Shown here piece by piece: positions 18,149 through 25,393 of a stretch of 64,000 nt of DNA. The notes beneath the pieces are model-generated. The model saw only the letters and a list, made by a program, of their open reading frames with translations, was not told the origin of the DNA and searched no databases. The DNA is from CBDFKF01 sp965248765. GTDB taxonomy: Bacteria > Pseudomonadota > Alphaproteobacteria > VGEJ01. Within the stretch, counting starts at the first letter, position 1; every line of letters starts with the position of its first letter. The DNA lies in the NCBI GenBank assembly GCA_965248765.1, contig CBDFKF010000003.1, positions 62,001-126,000 of the forward strand, read 5' to 3'. Position numbers and translations under genes: made by a program.

Positions 18149-18625
18149 TCAGGCGCGACCGTGGCCGCGCGGTACCTCGAGCGCGGCCGTCATCTCCATT
18201 CGCGGCCCGGGGAAGACGGCGAGCGGCGCCACCAGATCGGCGAGCGTCACTTGGCGAAGTGCCCCCCGCACCGCGTCGTTGATGATCTGCCAATGGCTCC
18301 GAAGCGGGCAGAAAGCCTCGATGTCGCAATCGCCCGGTCCGTCCTCGACGCAGGCGGTGAGCGCGATGGGCCCATCCACCGCGGCGATGATATCGACCAC
18401 ATTGATGTCGCGCGGATCAAAGGCGAGTGTATAGCCACCATGGGCTCCGCGGCTCGATCGCAGCAAACCGGCGCGCGCCAGGCTCTTGAGGATCTTGCTC
18501 ACCGTCGGCGCCGGCAGGCGCGTCTCGCACGCCATGTCGGCGGCATTTCGCGCGCCGCCGTCACCGGTGGCCAATTGGGTCATCAGGACGACGGCATAGT
18601 CAGCCATGCGACTCAGTTTGATCAT
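18149..18625 (-). CDS. Rrf2-family regulator of the suf operon
   Basis: 158 aa. A winged helix (residues about 1-65, MIKLSRMADYAVVLMTQLA and LPAPTVSKILKSLARAGLL) is followed by a cysteine-bearing segment: Cys in TACVEDG, then CDIEAFC. Rrf2 proteins of this type (IscR and SUF-specific relatives) bind a [2Fe-2S] cluster through three such cysteines and report on cluster supply. It is the first gene of the suf operon, reading away from a promoter at 18695-18722, so it probably regulates itself and sufBCDSUT. Confidence 0.92.
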   Translation of the reverse strand: MIKLSRMADYAVVLMTQLATGDGGARNAADMACETRLPAPTVSKILKSLARAGLLRSSRGAHGGYTLAFDPRDINVVDIIAAVDGPIALTACVEDGPGDCDIEAFCPLRSHWQIINDAVRGALRQVTLADLVAPLAVFPGPRMEMTAALEVPRGHGRA

Positions 18626-18670
18626 GGGTCAGTGTCCCGCGGGTTGATCGCTTGGGGTGACGAACCGAGA

Positions 18671-18694
18671 AATGGGACTAATTCACTCCCCATT
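18671..18694 (-). promoter_or_regulatory. candidate Rrf2 operator in the suf promoter
   Basis: A 24-base element with perfect inverted 6-base arms (AATGGG and CCCATT) around a 12-base AT-richer centre. It directly abuts the -10 hexamer on the downstream side, where a repressor would block transcription start. Length and GGGACT/ACTCCC half-site look fit an Rrf2/IscR-type dyad, but no exact consensus match is claimed. Confidence 0.5.
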
Positions 18695-18722
18695 AACATA
18701 GTCGGCGTAGCGCACTTGTCAA
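18695..18722 (-). promoter_or_regulatory. sigma-70-type promoter of the suf operon
   Basis: On the minus strand a perfect TTGACA (18717-18722) is followed after 16 bases by TATGTT (18695-18700). The first codon of the Rrf2 regulator is 69 bases downstream. This is the only strong promoter-like pair in the divergent gap between the regulator and the oxygenase-like gene. Confidence 0.65.
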
Positions 18723-18728
18723 CGCGGT

Positions 18729-19409
18729 ATGAGCCGCCGAATTGCTATGATTTCTGCTTCTTTTCTCTGGGATAGCGACCCGCACGATGCGATGAACCAG
18801 CCATGGCATGCTGAGCCGCCGGATTTCGCGGAAATTGTTGCCCGACTCCGGGCAGATGGGGCCGTTGCCGTCCCGGTGTTGAGGCCCGCCTATCGCACCG
18901 AGCTCTTGGCGAAGGCCGCCCGTCATCCCTACCGGCGGGGCCGAGAGGAGATTGGCAGCGGCGACCGGCTCGTGCGCCAGGGCCTCGACTACTGCGACGA
19001 GCTCGACGCGCACGGGCCCCTATCAGCCCTTGTCGGGCGCGTTCAAGCCTTTCTCGAAGTCGGGTTCCGGCGGCTGCCGGTTTACCCGTTTGCGACGCCG
19101 CTCCAGCTCCATGAGCCGATGCTCCAACACTATCGTCCAGGCTCGATCGGGATCACGCCGCATCGCGATCAAGCCAACTACATCAATCTGGTGGCCGTGA
19201 TCGTGCTCGGCGGCGGCGGCCAATTCTTCGTGTGTACCGACCGCCAGGGCACGGGTTTGCGCGAGATCGCGGCGGCGCCGGGCGACATGGTGCTTTTGCG
19301 TTGCCCCGGCTTCACCGGTGCCGAACAGCGGGTATTCCACGGGGTGCGCGACATCGCCGAAGCGCGCTACAGCCTCGGTCTGCGCCAGGACCGCCACCTC
19401 CACCCTTGA
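18729..19409 (+). CDS. 2OG-Fe(II) oxygenase-like protein
   Basis: 226 aa from the first ATG. The pattern of a jelly-roll dioxygenase is seen: HRD in GITPHRDQANYINL as the HxD iron pair, a distal His in QRVFHGV, and Arg in EARYSLGLRQD as a likely 2-oxoglutarate ligand. The substrate is unknown. No good ribosome site precedes 18729; the in-frame ATG at 18792 (MNQPWHAEPP) begins nearer the conserved region and would leave more room for a promoter, so the true start may be there. The gene is divergent from the suf operon and convergent with the cobalamin-binding-type gene. Confidence 0.7.
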   Translation: MSRRIAMISASFLWDSDPHDAMNQPWHAEPPDFAEIVARLRADGAVAVPVLRPAYRTELLAKAARHPYRRGREEIGSGDRLVRQGLDYCDELDAHGPLSALVGRVQAFLEVGFRRLPVYPFATPLQLHEPMLQHYRPGSIGITPHRDQANYINLVAVIVLGGGGQFFVCTDRQGTGLREIAAAPGDMVLLRCPGFTGAEQRVFHGVRDIAEARYSLGLRQDRHLHP

Positions 19410-19416
19410 TGTTCGC

Positions 19417-20367
19417 TCACGCCGTCGCGCCGTTGGCCCAGCGCACCCAGCCGCGGCCCTCGTGCCCGAAGTGGAAAGCCTCGGGGTGCAGGATCTCCGC
19501 CAGGATCTCCAGTGATTCGACGAGGCGGGGTCCGGGCCGGTTGAAGTATTGCGAGCCGTCGGCGATGAAGACCCGGCCTGTTTCCACCGCGTCCAGCCTC
19601 GACCAGCCGGCCGAGCCCGTCAGGCTCGCCATGTTGCGCCGGCTCTCGCCGATGCTGTAGCCGCAGGGCAGAACGACGATCACGTCGGGATCGGCGGTAT
19701 GCAACGCGTCCCAATTCAACCATGGCGAGTGGGCGCCGGCCTTACCGAACACGTTATCGCCGCCCGCCATCTCGACCAGCTCGGGCATCCAGTTGCCGGC
19801 CGCCATCAGCGGCTCGATCCACTCGATACAGGCGATGCGGGGCATCGGCCGAAGCGCCGCCGCCGCCGCCGTGATCGCCGACATGCGCTCTTTTGCCTGT
19901 AAAATCAATGCCTTGCCGCGCTCCGGCACCTCCAGCGCCGCGGCGAGACGGCGCACATCGGTCCACACATCGCCAAGCGCGTTGGGCGCCAAGGCCACCA
20001 GCTCCGGTGCTATTCCGCCGCCCCGCCGTGTTAACTTTGTTAAGCATGCCTCGACGTCGCGCAGACTGACCGCGCACACCTCGCACTGGGTCTGCGTCAC
20101 CACCACGTCAGGCGCGAGCGAGGCAAGCAGGTCGGTGTCGACCCGGTAGACCGAGAGCGCCTCGGCCAAGATCGCCTTGACCCGCTGGTCGATCTCGTAG
20201 CTCGTGCCCTCGGTATCGAACTTCGGCTCGGTGCAAACCGGAAGGTCGCGCACGAAATCCGGGAAGTCGCATTCGTGGGAGCGGCCGACCAGCCGCTCGC
20301 CGCAGTCGAGCGCACACACGATCTCGGTCGCGCTGGCGATCAACGAGACAACGCGCTCGGCGGCCAT
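19417..20367 (-). CDS. cobalamin-binding-type (BtuF-like) periplasmic-binding-fold protein
   Basis: 316 aa from the ATG at 20367 (MAAERVVSLIASATEIVCAL). It has the two-lobe class III binding-protein fold: RVVSLIASATEIV at the start, LASLAPDVVVTQTQC at the lobe hinge, and IACIEWIEPLMAAGNWMPELVE in the second lobe. This matches the BtuF/cobalamin-binding group. No signal peptide or lipobox is visible, so it may be cytoplasmic, and no permease or ATPase of a corrinoid importer is nearby. It is divergent from a cobalt-type hydratase, which makes a link to cobalt or corrinoid handling tempting but unproven. The frame extends 75 codons upstream over the hydratase gene; that part is not coding. Confidence 0.75.
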   Translation of the reverse strand: MAAERVVSLIASATEIVCALDCGERLVGRSHECDFPDFVRDLPVCTEPKFDTEGTSYEIDQRVKAILAEALSVYRVDTDLLASLAPDVVVTQTQCEVCAVSLRDVEACLTKLTRRGGGIAPELVALAPNALGDVWTDVRRLAAALEVPERGKALILQAKERMSAITAAAAALRPMPRIACIEWIEPLMAAGNWMPELVEMAGGDNVFGKAGAHSPWLNWDALHTADPDVIVVLPCGYSIGESRRNMASLTGSAGWSRLDAVETGRVFIADGSQYFNRPGPRLVESLEILAEILHPEAFHFGHEGRGWVRWANGATA

Positions 20368-20454
20368 GCGCGCACTATCGCACAGCACCCAAAAGCGGCC
20401 AATGAACGTGCCGTCGCCGTTGCCTCCGGCCCGCCGTTGCCGGACAATGGCGCG

Positions 20455-20781
20455 ATGGCGGCGCGTCGACACGGGCACCACGACATGGGTGGCGAGCCGG
20501 CCGGTGCGGTCGATCGCAGCGGGCACGACCACGCGCTGTGGGAGAAGCGAGTCGATGCGCTTTTGGTGCTGCTCTCGGACAAGGAGCGGCACCTCATCCG
20601 TGTCGATGAGCTGCGCCGCGGCATCGAATCGCTGCCGCCCGATGCCTATGAGCGCATGAGCTATTACGAACGCTGGATCGCCTCGATCACCGCCAGTTTG
20701 GTCGAGAAGGGCGTCCTGGACCAGGACGAGATCGACGATCGTATCGCCGCGGTGACGGCTCGCGAGGCGGAAGCATCATGA
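20455..20781 (+). CDS. nitrile hydratase / thiocyanate hydrolase-type subunit, beta N-terminal half
   Basis: 108 aa from the ATG at 20455. HGHHDMGG near the start and VDELRRGIESLPPDAYERMSYYERW in the middle are the hallmarks of the N-terminal half of nitrile hydratase beta. The protein ends where the C-terminal half begins as a separate gene, with ATGA overlap, so the beta subunit is split. The order N-half, C-half, alpha is also that of thiocyanate hydrolase (scnB, scnA, scnC) and of three-subunit hydratases. Start choice is not fixed by a strong ribosome site. Confidence 0.82.
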   Translation: MAARRHGHHDMGGEPAGAVDRSGHDHALWEKRVDALLVLLSDKERHLIRVDELRRGIESLPPDAYERMSYYERWIASITASLVEKGVLDQDEIDDRIAAVTAREAEAS

Positions 20782-21071
20782 ACGCCCGGTTCGCGGTCGG
20801 CGATCCCGTGCGCGTCCGCGAGGACTGGCCAGCCGGCCATATCCGCACCCCCGCCTACGTCCGCGGCAAACGCGGGATGGTGTGCGAGTACGCCGGCGAC
20901 TTCGGCAACCCCGAGACGTTGGCCTACGGCCGTGACGGTCGTCCTAAGCAGCCGCTTTACCGCGTGCACTTCGATCAGGCAGCGCTTTGGTCCAACTATG
21001 TGGGTAGCGAGGCGGACACGCTCGAGGTCGAGATCTACCAACACTGGCTCGAGCCCGACGAGGGAGATTGA
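20778..21071 (+). CDS. nitrile hydratase / thiocyanate hydrolase-type subunit, beta C-terminal half (SH3-like)
   Basis: 97 aa. The SH3-like barrel that closes over the metal site in nitrile hydratase beta is seen: FAVGDPVRVREDWPAGHIRTP, YVRGKRGMVCEYAG and PLYRVHFDQAALW, ending DTLEVEIYQHWLEP. It overlaps the preceding gene by 4 bases and ends 1 base before the alpha-subunit start, so the three subunits should be made together in equal amounts. The RTPAYVRGKRG segment resembles the thiocyanate hydrolase alpha subunit as well as the nitrile hydratase one. Confidence 0.85.
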   Translation: MNARFAVGDPVRVREDWPAGHIRTPAYVRGKRGMVCEYAGDFGNPETLAYGRDGRPKQPLYRVHFDQAALWSNYVGSEADTLEVEIYQHWLEPDEGD

Positions 21072-21072
21072 C

Positions 21073-21714
21073 GTGAGCGAACACGACCATTCCGGCGGCC
21101 ACGACCACGCCCCCATCGAGCACTCCGGCGGCGGCGCCGGCGAATACGAGGTGCTCGGCACGGCGGTCCGCGAACTTCTCATTGAGAAGGGAATCATCAC
21201 GGCCGAGGAGGAGCGGCGGGCGATCGAGGCGATGGACGCACGCGGCCCCCATCTTGGGGCGCGCGTCGTCGCGCGGGCGTGGACCGACCCAGCCTACAAG
21301 GCACGCTTGATGGCCGATGGGACCGCTGCCGCCGAGGAGCTGGGGATCGAAATGGGTCCGACCAAGCTCAAGGTTGTCGAGAACACGCCGACGGTCCACA
21401 ACACGATCGTTTGCACCCTGTGCTCGTGCTACCCGCGCATGCTCCTTGGCTTGCCGCCCGATTGGTACAAGTCGCGGCCGTACCGCTCCCGCGCGGTGCG
21501 CGAGCCGCGTGCGGTGCTCGCGGAGTTCGGCACCGAGCTTGCCGACGACATCGAGGTGCGGGTGCACGACAGCACGGCCGATCTTCGCTACCTCGTCCTG
21601 CCGATGCGCCCGGCCGACAGCGCGGGGCTGAGCGAGACCGAGCTCGCGCGACTCGTGACGCGCGATTCGATGGTCGGGGTTGCCCAAGCCCGCTCGGTTG
21701 GCGATCCGGCGTAG
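21073..21714 (+). CDS. cobalt-type nitrile hydratase alpha / thiocyanate hydrolase gamma-like subunit
   Basis: 213 aa from a GTG at 21073, with GAGGGAG 6 bases upstream. The metal-binding motif is VCTLCSC (Cys114, Cys117, Ser118, Cys119). Threonine in this position marks non-corrin cobalt; iron enzymes have CSLCSC. The two outer metal cysteines are normally oxidised to sulfinic and sulfenic acids. The His-rich N-terminus (MSEHDHSGGHDHAPIEHSGG) may bind metal. The reaction is hydration of a nitrile to an amide, or hydrolysis of thiocyanate; sequence alone does not decide. No amidase gene follows, unlike many nitrile-degrading operons. Confidence 0.88.
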   Translation: MSEHDHSGGHDHAPIEHSGGGAGEYEVLGTAVRELLIEKGIITAEEERRAIEAMDARGPHLGARVVARAWTDPAYKARLMADGTAAAEELGIEMGPTKLKVVENTPTVHNTIVCTLCSCYPRMLLGLPPDWYKSRPYRSRAVREPRAVLAEFGTELADDIEVRVHDSTADLRYLVLPMRPADSAGLSETELARLVTRDSMVGVAQARSVGDPA

Positions 21715-21716
21715 GC

Positions 21717-22430
21717 GTGCGCCTCCTCGTCTTCCAGCATATTCCGATCGAGCATCCCGGCATCCTTCGCGATTTCCTTGGCGAGGACGGCATCGATTGG
21801 GACGCTGTGGAGCTGGATGATGGCGAGGCCATCCCCGACCTCGACGACTACGATGCGCTCTGGGTTATGGGCGGGCCGATGAACGTGTGGGACGCAGCGG
21901 CGCACCCGTGGCTGGTCGCGGAGAAAGCAGCGATCCGGGAGGCCGTGCAGCGCGACCTGCCGATGCTGGGCGTCTGCCTCGGCCATCAACTGTTGGCGGA
22001 CGCCTTGGGTGGCAAGGTCGAGCCAATGGCGGCGCCCGAGGTAGGGATCGATTCTGTGGAAATTAACCCGGTTGGCCGGGAGGATCCGCTTTTCGTCGGG
22101 CTCGATCGGGTCGTGAGATGTCTGCAATGGCACTCTTCCGAGGTGACGCAGCTGCCGGCAGACGCGGTGACGCTCGCCTCCTCACCGGCGTGTCCGGTCC
22201 AGGCGTTCCGCGTCGGCGAGCACGCTTATGGTGTGCAATACCATGTCGAGCTGACGGCCGAGACGGTGCCCGAGTGGGGATGTGTGCCGGCCTACGCGGA
22301 TTCGCTGGAGACGGTGCTAGGTGCCGGTGCCGGCGCGCGCCTCGAGGCCGAGGCAGGATCGCTGATCACGAACTTTAATCGCGATGCCCGCCTGCTCTAT
22401 GAGAATTTCATGCGGATCGCGGGCCGCTAG
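21717..22430 (+). CDS. class I glutamine amidotransferase-like protein
   Basis: 237 aa from a GTG at 21717, two bases after the alpha-subunit stop. A class I GATase triad is present: Cys87 in LGVCLGHQLLADALGG, His176 and Glu178 in YGVQYHVEL. MGGPMNVWD is the oxyanion strand. Such proteins are annotated as GMP-synthase-like; some are stand-alone amidases that act on peptides or small amides. Tight coupling to the hydratase genes suggests it works on the amide product or ammonia, but that is an inference. Usual length for the stand-alone family is about 230-240 aa. Confidence 0.83.
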   Translation: MRLLVFQHIPIEHPGILRDFLGEDGIDWDAVELDDGEAIPDLDDYDALWVMGGPMNVWDAAAHPWLVAEKAAIREAVQRDLPMLGVCLGHQLLADALGGKVEPMAAPEVGIDSVEINPVGREDPLFVGLDRVVRCLQWHSSEVTQLPADAVTLASSPACPVQAFRVGEHAYGVQYHVELTAETVPEWGCVPAYADSLETVLGAGAGARLEAEAGSLITNFNRDARLLYENFMRIAGR

Positions 22431-22432
22431 GC

Positions 22433-22870
22433 ATGCACAAGAGCCAGAAAACGCCGTGGATGCCTGCCGACGAGTACGGCCGCTCGCTTAAAGGCCTGAC
22501 GGTCAACCTCTTGGTACGGGACGTCGCTGCGGCGCTTCCCTTCCACCGCGAGGTGCTGGATGCCGAGGAGGTCTACAGCGATGAGGACTTCGCCCTATTC
22601 CGGCGCGACGGTGCCGAATGGAACTTGCATGCCGACCGCACCTACGACCAGCACCCGATGTATTCGCAGTTGGTGGCTGGTGATGTGCGGGGTGTCGGGG
22701 CCGAGCTACGGCTTCACGGGCGCGATCCTGACGCAGCCGAGGCGGCGGCGCGCCGGCTCGGCGCCACCGTACTCGCACCAGCGGCCGACAAGCCCCATGG
22801 GCTGCGCGAGGCCTATCTCCTCGACCCCGACGGCTACATTTGGGTCCCCGACGTGCCGACGCCGTCTTGA
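22433..22870 (+). CDS. VOC / glyoxalase-like family protein
   Basis: 145 aa, ATG two bases after the amidotransferase stop. VNLLVRDVAAALPFHREVLDAEEVY is the first VOC module and AYLLDPDGYIWVPDVP the second. The first module lacks the usual metal His near its start, so binding without catalysis (as in bleomycin-resistance-type members) is possible. Last gene of the hydratase operon. Confidence 0.8.
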   Translation: MHKSQKTPWMPADEYGRSLKGLTVNLLVRDVAAALPFHREVLDAEEVYSDEDFALFRRDGAEWNLHADRTYDQHPMYSQLVAGDVRGVGAELRLHGRDPDAAEAAARRLGATVLAPAADKPHGLREAYLLDPDGYIWVPDVPTPS

Positions 22871-22881
22871 TCGCGTTGTCA

Positions 22882-22904
22882 GGCGGGCCGGCGAACCGGC
22901 CGCC
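22882..22904. terminator. possible bidirectional stem-loop between convergent genes
   Basis: A GC stem of 9 pairs with one bulge (GGCGGGCCGG against CCGGCCGCC) and a CGAA loop sits between the VOC gene and the ArsR gene. There is no clear T-run on either side, so intrinsic termination is uncertain. Confidence 0.35.
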
Positions 22905-22927
22905 ACGCCAGGATTCTTAGCAGCAGC

Positions 22928-23221
22928 TCACGGCTGGTCCTCGGACAGGTGCTCGATCATGTTGGTGATCATGTCGCGAACATGGGCATCAGCGAGGCTG
23001 TAGTACGCCTGCTTGCCACGGCGCTCGCGGCGCACCAGGCGCGCGGCGCGTAGAAGCCGCAGATGGTGGCTCACCAACGAAGAAGAGAGCTCGAGCTGCC
23101 GCGCCATGTCGCCGACGCTGGTCGGTTCGTCCAGGCATGCGAGGACGAGCGCGAGGCGATTGGGATCGCCGAGAAGGTGGAAGATCTCCGCGAGCTCGGT
23201 TTTCTGATCCCGGTCAAGCAC
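22928..23221 (-). CDS. ArsR-family winged-helix regulator
   Basis: 97 aa from a GTG at 23221, 19 bases after the methyltransferase stop. The domain is complete: FHLLGDPNRLALVLACL, then MARQLELSSSLVSHHLRLLRAA as recognition helix and wing RRERRGKQAYYSLAD. No CXC metal motif is seen; the single Cys at about 29 lies in helix alpha2. The frame continues far upstream, but only across the methyltransferase in the wrong phase. Coupling to a methionine-synthase-like gene suggests response to a methionine-cycle metabolite or a metal, which is inferred. Confidence 0.85.
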   Translation of the reverse strand: MLDRDQKTELAEIFHLLGDPNRLALVLACLDEPTSVGDMARQLELSSSLVSHHLRLLRAARLVRRERRGKQAYYSLADAHVRDMITNMIEHLSEDQP

Positions 23222-23240
23222 GGTCAGCCTGCCACGGGTC

Positions 23241-24266
23241 TCAGCTGGCGCCGAGCTCCTTGCGGACAATTGCTGCGCCGGCGCCGAGCGCCGCGAGCTT
23301 GCCGCGGGCGATCGTCCGAGGCAGCGGCACCATCCCGCAATTAGTGCAGGGGAATAAGCGTTCCGGCGCGACGTGCCCCATCGCCGCACGGATAGTCGCG
23401 GCGACTTCTTCCGGCGTCTCGATCGCGTCGCGCGCGACGTCGATCGCGCCGACCAGCACGTCTTTGTCAGACAGCAACCCCATGAGCTCGAGCGGTACGT
23501 GGCTGTTGGCGCACTCAAGAGAGACTTGGTCGATGCGGCTGGTATTGAGCGCCGGGAAAATCTCCTCGTATTGGCGCCACTGGTGCCCCAGCGTCTCTTT
23601 CCAGGCGCGGTTGGCGTCGATGCCGTAGCCGTAGCAGATATGCACCGCCGTCGTGCACGCCACACCCTCGATGGCCGTGTGCAGCGCCTCGATGCCCCAG
23701 CTCTTGACGTCGTCGAGATAGACGTTGAAGGCCGGCTCGTCGAACTGAATGACATCGACACCGCCGGCGGCGAGCTCACGTGCCTCGGCGTTGAGGATGC
23801 CGGCGAACGCCATCGCCATGGTGACCCGATCCCCGTAGTGCTCATCGGCGATGGTGTCGACGATGGTCATCGGGCCCGGCATGGTGAACTTCAGTTTGCG
23901 CGCCGTGTTGGCGCGGGCGAAGCGCGCCTCGTCGGCGTGTATCGAGCGGCGACGACGGAGTGGACCGGTTACCGTGGGCACCTCGGCCTCATAGCGGTTG
24001 TCGCGGATGCCTATGACCGTGCGCTTGGCGAAATCGATGCCGTCGATGTGCTCAAGGATGCCATGGACAAAATGCTGGCGCGTCTGCTCGCCGTCGGAGA
24101 CGATGTCGATGCCGGCCGTTTCCTGATCTCTCAACGCCACCAGCACGGCGTCCTGCTTTGCCTCTTGGAGGGCCGCACCGCTTGGACGCCACGGTGCCCA
24201 TAGCTGCTCGGGCTCAGCGAGCCACGACGGCTTCGGCAGGCTACCGGCGATCGTTGTTTCCAGCAT
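23241..24266 (-). CDS. core-MetE-like methionine synthase family protein
   Basis: 341 aa, about the length of the C-terminal catalytic barrel of cobalamin-independent methionine synthase without its N-terminal half. Zinc ligands are recognisable: His and Cys in VHICYGYG, Glu in SLECANSH, Cys in CTNCGM. The start IAGSLPKPSWL and FDEPAFNVY are normal for the barrel. Short core-MetE proteins can use methyl donors other than methyltetrahydrofolate polyglutamate. It follows the ABC importer genes by 32 bases and precedes the ArsR gene, so the importer could supply the methyl donor or acceptor; this is inferred. Confidence 0.85.
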   Translation of the reverse strand: MLETTIAGSLPKPSWLAEPEQLWAPWRPSGAALQEAKQDAVLVALRDQETAGIDIVSDGEQTRQHFVHGILEHIDGIDFAKRTVIGIRDNRYEAEVPTVTGPLRRRRSIHADEARFARANTARKLKFTMPGPMTIVDTIADEHYGDRVTMAMAFAGILNAEARELAAGGVDVIQFDEPAFNVYLDDVKSWGIEALHTAIEGVACTTAVHICYGYGIDANRAWKETLGHQWRQYEEIFPALNTSRIDQVSLECANSHVPLELMGLLSDKDVLVGAIDVARDAIETPEEVAATIRAAMGHVAPERLFPCTNCGMVPLPRTIARGKLAALGAGAAIVRKELGAS

Positions 24267-24298
24267 GGCCGAGGCGCGTGCTGGCTCGAGGCTCGGCC

Positions 24299-25390
24299 CT
24301 AGCCGTCGACGGCGACGGCCCCGGTCGCGAAGCGACGGCCTGTAGCGACCTCGAAGAAGTGACAGCGCTGTAAATCGGGCACCATGAACACGGGCTCGCC
24401 GAGCTCGAACTGAGGCTGGCCCGGGATCTGCGCCCGAACGACGCGCTCCCCGGCCTGGATATCGACGATCGCGAACGCGCCGAGCGGCTCGAGCTCATAC
24501 ACCTTGGCGGCGATTCCGCCGGCAACCTCGCCGCGTTCAACACGTATGTCCTCGGGCCGGAAACCAATAAGGGCATCGCCGTCGGGTTGGTTGCGCGCGT
24601 CCGATACGCCCACGGTGAACGAGGGATCAGCCACCGTGAACCGCTCGTTCTCAAACCGACCTGGAATCAAGTTGATGGGCGGCGAGCCGACGAACTCAGC
24701 CACGTAGCGGTTTTCCGGCCGATTGTAGACCTCCGCCGGCGTGCCAATTTGGGCGATCCGGCCACCCTCCATGATGCACATCCGATCGGCGACCGACATC
24801 GCCTCCTCTTGATCGTGGGTGACGTAGATCAGCGTGTGCTTGAGCTCGCGTTGGAGGCGGTTGAGCTCGATTCTCATTTCCTCGCGCAGGCGAGCATCGA
24901 GCGCTGAGATCGGTTCATCCATCAGATAGGCCGCTGGATCGCGCACAAGCGAGCGGCCGATTGCCACACGCTGGCGCTCGCCGCCGCTGAGGTGCGCCGG
25001 GATCTTGTTGAGGAGCGGTGTGATGTGCAGGGTCTCGGCGACCTGGCCGACGCGCCGTACGATCTCGCCCTCCGGCACCTTTCGCTCGACCAGCGGGAAA
25101 CGCAGGTTCTCGCCAGCCGTCATATGCGGGAACAGTGCCAAGTTCTGGAACACCATCGATAAGTTGCGCGCCGCGGGCGGCTTATGGGTCACCTCTTCCC
25201 CATCGATGATGATCTCGCCCTCATCGGGTGTCTCAAGGCCGAGCCACAGACGCAACAGAGTCGTCTTGCCGCAAGCCGGCGGCCCGAAAATGCAAAAGAA
25301 CTCGTTGTCGGGCACCGTGACGTCGATGTCCTCGACCGCGGTGATACTTCCGTATTTCTTGGTGATTCGGTGCAGCTCAAGCTGGGCCAT
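24299..25390 (-). CDS. ABC importer ATPase (MalK/UgpC-type), second of two
   Basis: 363 aa. Walker A FGPPACGKTTLLR, signature LSGGERQRVAIGR, Walker B YLMDEPISALD, switch His in YVTHDQEEAM. A C-terminal TOBE-type regulatory region follows from about residue 240 (GFRPEDIRVERG). This ATPase has a canonical signature, unlike its partner upstream. It couples ATP hydrolysis to the two permeases of this operon. Confidence 0.93.
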   Translation of the reverse strand: MAQLELHRITKKYGSITAVEDIDVTVPDNEFFCIFGPPACGKTTLLRLWLGLETPDEGEIIIDGEEVTHKPPAARNLSMVFQNLALFPHMTAGENLRFPLVERKVPEGEIVRRVGQVAETLHITPLLNKIPAHLSGGERQRVAIGRSLVRDPAAYLMDEPISALDARLREEMRIELNRLQRELKHTLIYVTHDQEEAMSVADRMCIMEGGRIAQIGTPAEVYNRPENRYVAEFVGSPPINLIPGRFENERFTVADPSFTVGVSDARNQPDGDALIGFRPEDIRVERGEVAGGIAAKVYELEPLGAFAIVDIQAGERVVRAQIPGQPQFELGEPVFMVPDLQRCHFFEVATGRRFATGAVAVDG

Positions 25391-25393
25391 CGT

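Noticed and set aside
22882..22904. Strong bidirectional terminator
   Set aside because: The stem is good but there is no T-run on either strand, so it is listed only at low confidence.
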